Below, piece after piece: positions 8,010 through 13,447 of a stretch of 13,447 nucleotides of DNA (its first letter is position 1; each line of letters begins with the position of its first letter). A model generated the notes under the pieces. That model saw only the letters and a list, made by a program, of their open reading frames with translations, was not told the DNA's origin and made no database searches. Position numbers and translations under genes: made by a program. The stretch is from NCBI GenBank assembly GCA_002338605.1, contig DDIP01000190.1:1-13447 (forward strand), given 5' to 3'. The stretch is from Proteobacteria bacterium UBA1847. Lineage in GTDB: Bacteria > Pseudomonadota > Gammaproteobacteria > Steroidobacterales > Woeseiaceae.

Positions 8010-8729
8010 CTACTCCAACATTGCGAGAAGTTCGTTCGTTCGGTCAAGCATCCTTCGATATTGATCAAGCAAATCGGTTGTTATAACCCACTTTTGCACG
8101 ACCGTATTTCGAAATTGCTGTGATGCCAGCTCCTCGAGAATCCGCGCTTCGTCGCTTGGCTCTCCTAGCGGAAAATCATTAACTAAATCGCGCTTTACGG
8201 CCGCGTAGTCGAGACGTTCGATGATATAAGGCTGAAAGGTATGCACTAGTTCCATTTCATGCGTCGCCTGTACCACCGCGGTCACTTTAGCTGCCGCGAA
8301 ATATTCAGCGAGCGCATTCTTTAACGGTCTGTTCCTAAGTAGCTTTAGCTCGCCGGAGCCGGTTAAGTTGTCATAGGCACGCGTCGCTACCTCGAAGATC
8401 ATCATGTTGTTCATCGAAGCAAAGTGAGCATTCAATTCCGAAAATGAAAGGCTTGGCGCAGGCAGTAAGGACTGAGCATAAAGGATAGTCATGTCATTGG
8501 CCGTCTGCTCCGCTTCACGAATCTCGCCCTCCAAGCTTAATCTACTAGCTTCAAAGTCTTCTCGAATCTCCATCAAATATACGGACTCAAGTCGCAATTC
8601 TTTCTGACTTTCCCACCAAGTATCAATCTGCAGACCGATAAATAGGCCCACGACTACAACGAGAAGATCGAGTACAACAGCAAACCAGTTTTCACCACGT
8701 ACGTGCGCCGTCAAGCGTCTTAATAGCAT
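8010..8729 (-). CDS. DUF6090-like single-pass membrane protein
   Basis: A 239-residue protein. The N-terminus MLLRRLTAHVRGENWFAV followed by one membrane helix (about residues 16-35) and IDTWWESQ is the pattern I associate with the DUF6090 family, whose function is unknown. The remaining 200 residues are mainly helical with long charged segments (EIREDFEASRLSLEGEIREA and the C-terminal DQYRRMLDRTNELLAML), probably on the outer face of the membrane. The frame is open further up to a TTG at 8804, but ATG 8729 has GGAG 7 bases upstream and gives the family-like start. The TAG stop abuts repeat copy I. It is the best-recognised membrane member of the array. Confidence 0.78.
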   Translation of the reverse strand: MLLRRLTAHVRGENWFAVVLDLLVVVVGLFIGLQIDTWWESQKELRLESVYLMEIREDFEASRLSLEGEIREAEQTANDMTILYAQSLLPAPSLSFSELNAHFASMNNMMIFEVATRAYDNLTGSGELKLLRNRPLKNALAEYFAAAKVTAVVQATHEMELVHTFQPYIIERLDYAAVKRDLVNDFPLGEPSDEARILEELASQQFRNTVVQKWVITTDLLDQYRRMLDRTNELLAMLE

Positions 8730-8818
8730 TGAATAACTCCGAGGAAAGCAGATGGAAAATTCCAGAGCGTATTGGCTGAAAATCAGTTCTTCAGATTGAC
8801 GCAAATACTAAGGGTCGA

Positions 8819-8942
8819 GTCTGCTTTGGGTCACAAGCCGTCATATTAACTCAGAATTCTCGGCCGGCTGCTAAGCGAAGTAAAGGAGCCCCTCAGTTAG
8901 CTTCCTGGCGAGCGTCTCAGAACGGCCAATAGCGGACGTCCG
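8819..8942 (-). repeat. Array repeat copy G (long form)
   Basis: Ends GTCTGCTTTGGGTC and GGCCAATAGCGGAC agree at 10 of 14 positions when one is reverse complemented. The stop codon of the upstream gene (8943-8945) abuts it. Its ATG opens a 17-codon frame that ends well before the next start. Confidence 0.85.
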
Positions 8943-9329
8943 TCAGACGCGTTTCGCCTCGACGAGAAAGGACCAAAATACTTTGGCTTGAATGCAGGGA
9001 GTGAATACATCTGAGATAGCTATGTACTGCTCCTTGCCGTCCTCGTCTCCGGTCAAATCATAAGTGATTACAAGTCTATCGACACGATTCCAACATTCCT
9101 TTTTCGCCGCCTGAACTAGATTCGCGCAATTATGAGAATCGATCGATATGCCTCTTACGCTTGGCTTATCAAAGCATGTAACAGCGATTGCGGTTTCTTC
9201 AATCGAAGATTTTATTTGTTCTTCACTGAATATGACTTCTGCGTCGTTCGCATATCCGGAATCCGGAATTGCGCTAAGAAGAACACCCAGGAAAGCAAAA
9301 AGACAGGCCAGATTTAGATACGTCCTCAT
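8943..9329 (-). CDS. Small secreted protein with cysteines, unknown function
   Basis: A 128-residue protein with a signal peptide (MRTYLNLACLFAFLGVLLSA, likely cleaved near GYA-NDAE at residue 27). The mature part has four cysteines (in TCFDKP, HNCANL, KECWNR, TPCIQA), which could form two disulfides in the periplasm. I recognise no family. The ATG at 9329 has GAGG about 10 bases upstream and also overlaps, as ATGA, the stop of a 20-codon leader frame from repeat B. The gene ends directly at repeat G, so it forms one unit bounded by two repeats. Confidence 0.65.
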   Translation of the reverse strand: MRTYLNLACLFAFLGVLLSAIPDSGYANDAEVIFSEEQIKSSIEETAIAVTCFDKPSVRGISIDSHNCANLVQAAKKECWNRVDRLVITYDLTGDEDGKEQYIAISDVFTPCIQAKVFWSFLVEAKRV

Positions 9330-9388
9330 CGACTTTGATCCTCGTTTTGATATCGCGCGTATGGCTGGTTTGGATCAGCAGCCGTCAT
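9326..9388 (-). promoter_or_regulatory. Leader ORF from repeat B overlapping the next start (ATGA)
   Basis: ATG 9388 lies in the conserved block of repeat B and opens 20 codons starting MTAADPNQP. Its TGA (9328-9326) overlaps the ATG of the secreted-protein gene at 9329. Confidence 0.4.
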
Positions 9389-9434
9389 TCTAACCCAATC
9401 CAGGCGACCGTCTCAGTTCGGCCAGAAGCGGACG
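9362..9434 (-). repeat. Array repeat copy B (short form)
   Basis: Left end TGGCTGGTTTGGATC, right end GGCCAGAAGCGGACG. In gene direction it shows CTGAGA, 18 bases, TAGAAT, with the conserved ATG at 9388. The stop of the upstream gene (9436-9438) sits at its edge. Confidence 0.85.
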
Positions 9435-9435
9435 T

Positions 9436-9789
9436 TCAATCAACAGCAGATTCGAACGATTCAACTATCTCAATCAACCCCACAATCTTGGAGTTGAACT
9501 CTTCGAGTTCTTTCGCCGGAACCCACAGTTCTTCGTGTACGGATCCACCGACTACTTGTCTCGAGAATCGCTTAAGGTATTCACTGTCCACCTCGAAGCG
9601 AGTCACATAACCACAACCACTCTCTTTTACATTCCAGTCTCTTGCTATCTGTGCGGCATATTCCTGATTCAGCACCGGATAGAAAATTGGCTGCCCAGGC
9701 AATCGTGGGGGAAAGTCTTTCCAGCCCGAATCGCGAATGAGTTCAAGTTCTGCTGGTCCGACAGGACGATAAAGCGTTTTTGTGGACAC
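9436..9789 (-). CDS. Conserved hypothetical protein (YRPVG...FPPRLP...LWVPA type)
   Basis: A 117-residue cytoplasmic protein from GTG 9789. The motifs LYRPVGPAELELI, FPPRLPGQPIFYPVLNQEYA, GYVTRFEVDSEYL and HEELWVPAKELEEFN mark it as a member of a small unnamed family that I recall from many unrelated bacteria; I know no assigned function. The frame reaches a TTG at 9807, but that lies inside repeat copy J, and family members start close to YRPVG, so GTG 9789 is preferred even though no strong ribosome-binding site precedes it. The stop codon is at the edge of repeat B. It has no signal peptide, unlike most genes of this array. Confidence 0.75.
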   Translation of the reverse strand: MSTKTLYRPVGPAELELIRDSGWKDFPPRLPGQPIFYPVLNQEYAAQIARDWNVKESGCGYVTRFEVDSEYLKRFSRQVVGGSVHEELWVPAKELEEFNSKIVGLIEIVESFESAVD

Positions 9790-9792
9790 GAT

Positions 9793-9862
9793 GTCTGCTC
9801 TTATCAATTGCGGTCGCTCGTAATTCTAGCAGGTGAACTTCTGCTTGCGGCCATTAGCGGTC
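9793..9862 (-). repeat. Array repeat copy J (short, diverged)
   Basis: Ends GTCTGCTC and GGCCATTAGCGGTC. It keeps TAGAAT but has ATT in place of the conserved ATG and a diverged left arm. The stop of the upstream gene (9861-9863) overlaps its end. Confidence 0.7.
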
Positions 9863-10265
9863 ACTGGTTACTGCCCCATTTTTGCCATCTCATAAGATCG
9901 GCCTCGACGATGAGAATACCGAATCCAATTAAACAAGCAGATACAAACGTAAGGCCACCGGAGACATATAGGTAACGCTCACCTCGGGCGATTTCAATAA
10001 ATACGGGCAGAACAGCCAAGGAGAAAACGAGACCGACTCGAATTAAGAATGTTCCAAATCGAAAATCTGTACGGCGCAGGTCTTTGTACGCAGCAGGAAT
10101 TAAAGCTCGATCAGGCCCCATTCGTGCCCATCTGAAGAACAAAAGCAAAATGGGCAGCGGTAAAACTGCATAGACGAGGTATTCGGAACTAGGGTACTGC
10201 CAAATATGCGCCCCCATAGCCGCTAACACCGCTAAGTTCGCAACTAATCCACTACGGTACACCAT
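9861..10265 (-). CDS. Four-helix integral membrane protein of unknown function
   Basis: A 134-residue protein from ATG 10265. I count four membrane helices at about residues 5-22, 28-46, 73-92 and 100-119, with a basic loop between helices 2 and 3 (RWARMGPDRALIPAAYKDLRR). I recognise no family. The frame is open to a TTG at 10298 and beyond into repeat copy C, but the ATG gives a normal membrane-protein start (MVYRSGLVANLAVL) with GGCGG close upstream. The stop codon lies within the right edge of repeat J. Confidence 0.65.
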   Translation of the reverse strand: MVYRSGLVANLAVLAAMGAHIWQYPSSEYLVYAVLPLPILLLFFRWARMGPDRALIPAAYKDLRRTDFRFGTFLIRVGLVFSLAVLPVFIEIARGERYLYVSGGLTFVSACLIGFGILIVEADLMRWQKWGSNQ

Positions 10266-10308
10266 ATTTCCGCCAACACTTGCGCATTCGTAAGTCAATT
10301 CGCCGATG

Positions 10309-10428
10309 TCTGCTTCGGGTCGCCAAAAGCCTGCTATCAGTTTAACACCTCGGCGGCGGCTTTCGAACGCTTACCTGCCGCTCGCCGAATTCAATCTCAA
10401 CCGTCTCAGGTCGGCCAAAAGGAGACGC
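10309..10428 (-). repeat. Array repeat copy C (long, diverged centre)
   Basis: Ends GTCTGCTTCGGGTC and GGCCAAAAGGAGACG, with CTGAGACGG retained next to the right end. The central block differs from that of copies G, H and I and is rich in CGG/CCG. ATA stands where other copies have ATG. Confidence 0.75.
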
Positions 10429-10433
10429 TCATT

Positions 10434-10727
10434 TCACTTGCCAAGTTTGCGACGGGACCGCGCGCTAAGAATCGTTGCAATCGCTGTTACGCCGATGGAT
10501 GACAAGCCACTCAGCACTGCAAATTGCTCCGGTGCAGATCTCGCTCCATTGGCAAGCTCGAAATTCAAACCAAGACTAATAACTAATGCCAGAGTGACCG
10601 AAAGCAGAGCAACGACGAGTTTGGTCCTGACCGGGAGCCGAAAACGGAACAAGTTCGGCGACCATGAAACGGCATAGGCTACGAGGAAACCCAACACTAG
10701 CGCGACGAGATACCACGATAGAATCAC
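10434..10727 (-). CDS. Small membrane protein with three predicted helices
   Basis: A 97-residue protein with hydrophobic segments at about 2-19, 35-54 and 70-90, and a basic C-terminus (ARSRRKLGK). I recognise no family. The GTG start at 10727 is well supported by GGAGG 7 bases upstream. It ends 5 bases before the right edge of repeat C. Its leader frame from repeat D stops about 60 bases earlier, so this gene has its own ribosome-binding site rather than a coupled start. Confidence 0.65.
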   Translation of the reverse strand: MILSWYLVALVLGFLVAYAVSWSPNLFRFRLPVRTKLVVALLSVTLALVISLGLNFELANGARSAPEQFAVLSGLSSIGVTAIATILSARSRRKLGK

Positions 10728-10795
10728 CTACAAACCTCCACATATCACGTCGAATTGGCGGCTCTCAATCGACTTATCTAGACCCAATCCCGAGC

Positions 10796-10867
10796 GTCTC
10801 CTTTGGGTCAGTAGCCGTCATTCTAGCGTAATCCAGGCAAAGTTCTGCTTCCGGCCAATAGCAGACG
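10796..10867 (-). repeat. Array repeat copy D (short form)
   Basis: Ends GTCTCCTTTGGGTC and GGCCAATAGCAGAC agree at 10 of 14 positions when one is reverse complemented. TAGAAT and the conserved ATG (10821) are present; the leader frame is 15 codons. The stop of the upstream gene begins 2 bases from its edge. Confidence 0.85.
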
Positions 10868-10868
10868 T

Positions 10869-11849
10869 TTAGCTACCGAAACAACAGTTCGGATTTGACC
10901 TAATCATTTGCTTCGACATCTCAATGGCTTCTCGCAACTCTCTGGGCCGAAGGAGTCTTCTCTCGCTTTCCAATTTCGCCATCAAACTAGCGATAATACG
11001 ACCGGCAACCTGACCGTGATCCTTGAGTGTCGCTGACTCGATGATTGTGTAGGTGTGAAGAACGGCAAATGCTTCTACGTTTGCACTTGGAGCCACGCCA
11101 CTCTCATAGGAATGTTTAATGATTTCGGCCAGCAACTCCAAGCTTTCAACGCTACCAGCCTCCCACGCCTCAAGGTAAAACCTCTTGGCCAACTCTGCGT
11201 CCTCTTGCTGCCGACCCAATTCAATCATTGCAATTGGCCATCCGTCTGCGGCAGAGCGCTCAAGCCATTTCTCCTCGAGACTGCCCTGATACGCGACGAG
11301 CTTCTCGCAATCACTGAACTTTGCCCGCAAGATAGATTCCATGTTCTCGATGTCCTCTGGGTTAGAGATTCCCGAGGGCTGCTCCTGCCCAGGAAACGGA
11401 ATTGTATGCGTTTGGTGAAGTTGATCGACTGCCGCCTCAAGGTCTTCTTCACTCTCAAATCGTGATTGGCATGAGCGCTGCCTTTCATGCAAAATCATGC
11501 TAATGATCGCATCGCCATTTAGCGCTGCTTCACGAAGGACTTCGTAGTTGTCGACGTCAAAATTACTGACAGTTGGCCGATCGTGCTGCCGCCAATTGAT
11601 CTTCACAATTTCGCCATCCGGGAATATCAATTGATTGTCGTCTGGCAAGGCGGGAGCAAGCGATTCGGGGGCTTCAATTTGCGAGCCATCACTAGCATCT
11701 AAATCGCCATCCAGAGTCTGCGACCGCAATAATTCTTGGCTGTAGAGGTCGGGAGAGGAACTGCTTGGGCCAGATGAATCGACCAGCTGAATCACGATGA
11801 CGATGCCAACTACAATGGCACCGATCAAGACCAATAACGCCGCTTTCAT
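10869..11849 (-). CDS. Membrane-anchored protein with Sel1-like helical repeats
   Basis: A 326-residue protein. It opens with MKAALLVLIGAIVVGIVIVIQ, a membrane anchor at about residues 4-22. A Ser/Asp/Glu-rich, probably disordered linker runs to about residue 75. The C-terminal half has helix pairs of Sel1/TPR type (EKWLERSAADGWPIAMIELG and AKRFYLEAWEAGSVESLELL), which usually hold protein partners; five cysteines are scattered through the periplasmic part. The frame extends to a TTG at 11855, but ATG 11849 is the better start. No ribosome-binding site is visible; instead, a 24-codon leader frame from repeat E ends 2 bases before the ATG, so coupled translation is possible. It is the largest gene of the array. 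Confidence 0.68.
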   Translation of the reverse strand: MKAALLVLIGAIVVGIVIVIQLVDSSGPSSSSPDLYSQELLRSQTLDGDLDASDGSQIEAPESLAPALPDDNQLIFPDGEIVKINWRQHDRPTVSNFDVDNYEVLREAALNGDAIISMILHERQRSCQSRFESEEDLEAAVDQLHQTHTIPFPGQEQPSGISNPEDIENMESILRAKFSDCEKLVAYQGSLEEKWLERSAADGWPIAMIELGRQQEDAELAKRFYLEAWEAGSVESLELLAEIIKHSYESGVAPSANVEAFAVLHTYTIIESATLKDHGQVAGRIIASLMAKLESERRLLRPRELREAIEMSKQMIRSNPNCCFGS

Positions 11850-11851
11850 GA

Positions 11852-11926
11852 TCAATAGAATATCAGGTCAATAAGAAAGATGGTTCCAGACCAACCGAGC
11901 GTCCACTTTGGGTCGGCAGCCGTCAT
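11852..11926 (-). promoter_or_regulatory. Leader ORF from repeat E ending 2 bases before the next start
   Basis: ATG 11926 lies in the conserved block of repeat E and opens 24 codons starting MTAADPKWTL. Its TGA (11854-11852) is followed by TC and the ATG of the next gene. The gene lacks a visible ribosome-binding site, which fits re-initiation after this leader. Confidence 0.4.
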
Positions 11927-11974
11927 TGTAGCTCAGTCCAAGCGACCGTCTCAGTTCGTCCAGAACCGGCCTCC
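11901..11974 (-). repeat. Array repeat copy E (short form)
   Basis: Ends GTCCACTTTGGGTC and GTCCAGAACCGGCC. In gene direction it shows CTGAGA, 18 bases, TACAAT, with the conserved ATG at 11926. Confidence 0.8.
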
Positions 11975-11998
11975 TATGAAAATATTACTGTCGACTTG

Positions 11999-12589
11999 CT
12001 AGTCGGCATTGCCACAAAGCGTTGCGAGCACGAGTGTGGAGTCGTTTCCGCTCTGCTGATCAGACCCTTCAAAGTCGACCTCGATATGCGTAGTACGATG
12101 CTTTACGACATCCATCCACCTCTGCAGTCGTTCGGCCGTAACAGCAACGAGATTTGCCTTTGTCTGATCATAGTAGTGATCGTATACCGCTTTCCGAACG
12201 TCATACATCTGCTGAAGCGCAGCATACTTCTTGTGTTTATCAATATCAGAACCTGCGTATTGGCAAGCGATGCGCCTTTCCTCAGCCGTCACATCAGTGT
12301 TGATTAGATAGAGTGTAGTTAAGGCCTGCGAAACAAAAGTATGAGATTCTACGTTGCCCAACTTGAGCTCTGTCTGAACCATCGACGCTGGGTCGGACGG
12401 GCCGAACTCCGTGTTTAAACCGTCAAGAATTTGCAGCGTCATGTAAAACGCTATGCCGTTCGGCAGGTCGGCACTCCACTCATATTTCTGGAAGGACGGC
12501 GGCCTGTTTCCGGACGACTCTTGCGCATTGACGAGCGACGTAATCGCGAACATCAATATGACTGAGACCAATTTGGCGACTTGTCGCAT
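11999..12589 (-). CDS. Exported protein of unknown function
   Basis: A 196-residue protein from ATG 12589. Residues 1-23 form a signal peptide (MRQVAKLVSVILMFAITSLV, with cleavage likely after VNA before QES). The mature part is mostly helical (AFYMTLQILDGLN, YAALQQMYDVRKAVYDHYYD, ANLVAVTAERLQRWMDVV) and has two cysteines. I recognise no family. A GTG at 12598 is in frame, but ATG 12589 has GGGTG 6 bases upstream and sits on a TGATG junction with a leader frame from repeat F. It is the right-most unit of the repeat array. Confidence 0.65.
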   Translation of the reverse strand: MRQVAKLVSVILMFAITSLVNAQESSGNRPPSFQKYEWSADLPNGIAFYMTLQILDGLNTEFGPSDPASMVQTELKLGNVESHTFVSQALTTLYLINTDVTAEERRIACQYAGSDIDKHKKYAALQQMYDVRKAVYDHYYDQTKANLVAVTAERLQRWMDVVKHRTTHIEVDFEGSDQQSGNDSTLVLATLCGNAD

Positions 12590-12636
12590 CAAAAACACCC
12601 ATTCTTAGAACGCTGCTTTGAGTCAGCAGCCGTCAT
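12589..12636 (-). promoter_or_regulatory. Leader ORF from repeat F overlapping the next start (TGATG)
   Basis: ATG 12636 lies in the conserved block of repeat F and opens 15 codons (MTAADSKQRSKNGCF). Its TGA shares its last base with the ATG of the exported-protein gene, the classical TGATG coupling arrangement. Confidence 0.4.
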
Positions 12637-12683
12637 TTTAACCCAATTCAGGCGAGCGTCTCACTTCGGCCAATTGCAGCCAT
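12611..12683 (-). repeat. Array repeat copy F (short form), right end of the array
   Basis: Ends CGCTGCTTTGAGTC and GGCCAATTGCAGCC. In gene direction it shows GTGAGA, 18 bases, TAAAAT, with the conserved ATG at 12636. It separates the RidA-family gene from the array; no further copy is seen to the right. Confidence 0.8.
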
Positions 12684-12768
12684 TCGTGGTTACGACTTCT
12701 CCGTTTGTACTGCGCTAAAAGTAACAAGAAGGAAGCGTGTGCCGATGTTGCAATGTCCGGGCCATTTT

Positions 12769-13155
12769 CTATGCCGCAGCGATAACCTCAATTTCAATCA
12801 TCCAGTCTGGCGTGAGCGTCTCTACAACTATCGCAGTAGTTGGGATCTTTCTATTACCCAATGCCACAGTTCGGGCATTTTGATTGTCCGTCGCGTAATC
12901 GGCATCTCTAAGATAACTGGTTACGCGCACGATGTTATCCGTCGACATATCAGCTTCCATTAAAATTCGCCGGATATTTGACCAAACTAGTTTTAGCTGT
13001 TCTTCCAACGTGACCGGGGCATTGCCTGAGGCTTCCAAACCCATCGTGCCGCTGACGAAAACGAAGCGGCTTGCATGTGTCACTTCAATTGCGTGAACGT
13101 AATCTTGCGTTGCCGCATACACACCGTCAGATGGGTTGATAATTCTTTCTTCCAC
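12769..13155 (-). CDS. RidA / YjgF-family protein lacking the catalytic arginine
   Basis: A 128-residue protein covering the whole RidA fold: VSGTMGLEASGNAP, the helix EEQLKLVWSNIRRILMEA, DNIVRVTSYLRD and the C-terminal DWMIEIEVIAAA. Canonical RidA removes reactive enamine/imine intermediates made by pyridoxal enzymes and needs an arginine (R105 in the archetype). Here that position falls on T106 or T107 in KIPTTAIVV, so classical imine deaminase activity is unlikely; it probably belongs to one of the Rid subgroups without Arg. The GTG start at 13155 is supported by AAAGGA 8 bases upstream. It is divergent from an Lrp/AsnC-type regulator, a common pairing that points to amino-acid metabolism. 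It lies outside the array proper, on the far side of repeat F. Confidence 0.9.
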   Translation of the reverse strand: MEERIINPSDGVYAATQDYVHAIEVTHASRFVFVSGTMGLEASGNAPVTLEEQLKLVWSNIRRILMEADMSTDNIVRVTSYLRDADYATDNQNARTVALGNRKIPTTAIVVETLTPDWMIEIEVIAAA

Positions 13156-13221
13156 TGTGAAAATCCTTTCGTATATAGAGTAAATTGCAGACTAGCTTAT
13201 TGCCATTTGGATAAATAGAAG

Positions 13222-13447
13222 ATGAACAACGAAAAGAATGACGTTCAGCCGAATGAACCTAAGCAACATGTACTAGATCGTTTTGACCGAAAAATATTAG
13301 GCACTCTGACAGAAGACGCCAAGCAGACATTCGCGGCAATCGGTCAGAAGGTAGGTCTCTCTGCACCTGCGGTCCATGCACGAATAACGCGATTGCGAAA
13401 TAGCGGTGTGATCTCAGCGACTGCTGCGCGTTTGAATGGAGCGGCAG
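13222..13447 (+). CDS. Lrp/AsnC-family transcriptional regulator (partial, cut by window end)
   Basis: The first 75 codons of a regulator, open to the window edge. After a polar N-terminal extension of about 18 residues, LDRFDRKILGTLTEDAKQTF begins the winged helix-turn-helix, with IGQKVGLSAPAVHARITRL as the helix-turn-helix and SGVISATAARLN leading to the wing. This is the standard Lrp/AsnC DNA-binding domain; the ligand-binding RAM domain would lie beyond the window. The ATG has no strong ribosome-binding site. It is divergent from the RidA-family gene with 66 bases between the starts, so it likely controls that gene as well as itself. Confidence 0.85.
   Translation, partial: MNNEKNDVQPNEPKQHVLDRFDRKILGTLTEDAKQTFAAIGQKVGLSAPAVHARITRLRNSGVISATAARLNGAA

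Noticed and set aside
9335..9610. Plus-strand ORFs around 9132-9610 and 9535-9975
   Set aside because: They overlap minus-strand genes with signal peptides or conserved motifs, and part of the translation (VRPEADVQS) is repeat sequence.
11055..11465. Plus-strand ORF of 136 codons inside the Sel1-like gene
   Set aside because: It is antisense to a gene with an anchor, linker and helical repeats in a consistent frame, and has no recognisable features.
6068..12683. A standard integron with classical attC sites
   Set aside because: I looked for GTTRRRY and RYYYAAC boxes at the repeat ends in both directions and found no consistent match, and no integrase gene lies in the window. The array is reported as cassette-like only.
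6068..12683. CRISPR array
   Set aside because: The repeats are 50-125 bp, imperfect, and separated by whole genes of hundreds of bases; no cas gene is present.
13156..13221. Divergent promoters between the RidA-family and Lrp-type genes
   Set aside because: Promoters must be near here, but the best candidates (TTGCAG and TGGATA 17 bases apart on the + strand; TATATA without a good -35 on the - strand) are too weak to call.

Overview
The window looks like chromosomal DNA of a Gram-negative proteobacterium. A gammaproteobacterium is my best guess, because the DnaX homologue matches E. coli numbering residue for residue at its key sites and the ECF sigma factor / TPR kinase pair is of a kind common in Xanthomonadales-like lineages. 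This placement is inference; no rRNA or other phylogenetic marker is present.

Left part (1-4234, + strand, visibly GC-rich): an ECF-type sigma factor (84-644), a 951-residue membrane Ser/Thr protein kinase with a C-terminal TPR region (682-3537) and a small exported protein of unknown function (3611-4234). They are closely spaced and probably co-transcribed, which suggests an envelope-linked signalling unit. The kinase gene is bracketed by two copies of a short direct repeat, each starting right after a stop codon. A 421-bp gap with one weak terminator follows. Then comes a stand-alone DnaX homologue (4656-5744) that keeps the whole clamp-loader ATPase and ends where the tau-specific domains should begin.

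Middle and right part (about 5840-12690, - strand, visibly more AT-rich): a run of ten single-gene units, plus one doubtful ORF at the left end, all in the same direction. Each gene is separated from the next by exactly one copy of an imperfect palindromic repeat. I count eleven copies (K, A, H, I, G, B, J, C, D, E, F from left to right), in a short (about 70 bp) and a long (about 120 bp) form. The genes are unrelated to one another, mostly without known function, and seven of ten carry a signal peptide or membrane segment. The layout resembles an integron cassette array without an integrase, but the standard attC core boxes are not visible, so a different repeat family is possible. In the gene direction seven copies carry a conserved ATG. 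In four of them the short reading frame from that ATG ends on, or two bases before, the start codon of the next gene, and in a fifth it runs straight into the gene.

Right end (12769-13447): a RidA-family gene (-) lacking the catalytic arginine, divergent from an Lrp/AsnC-family regulator that runs off the window.
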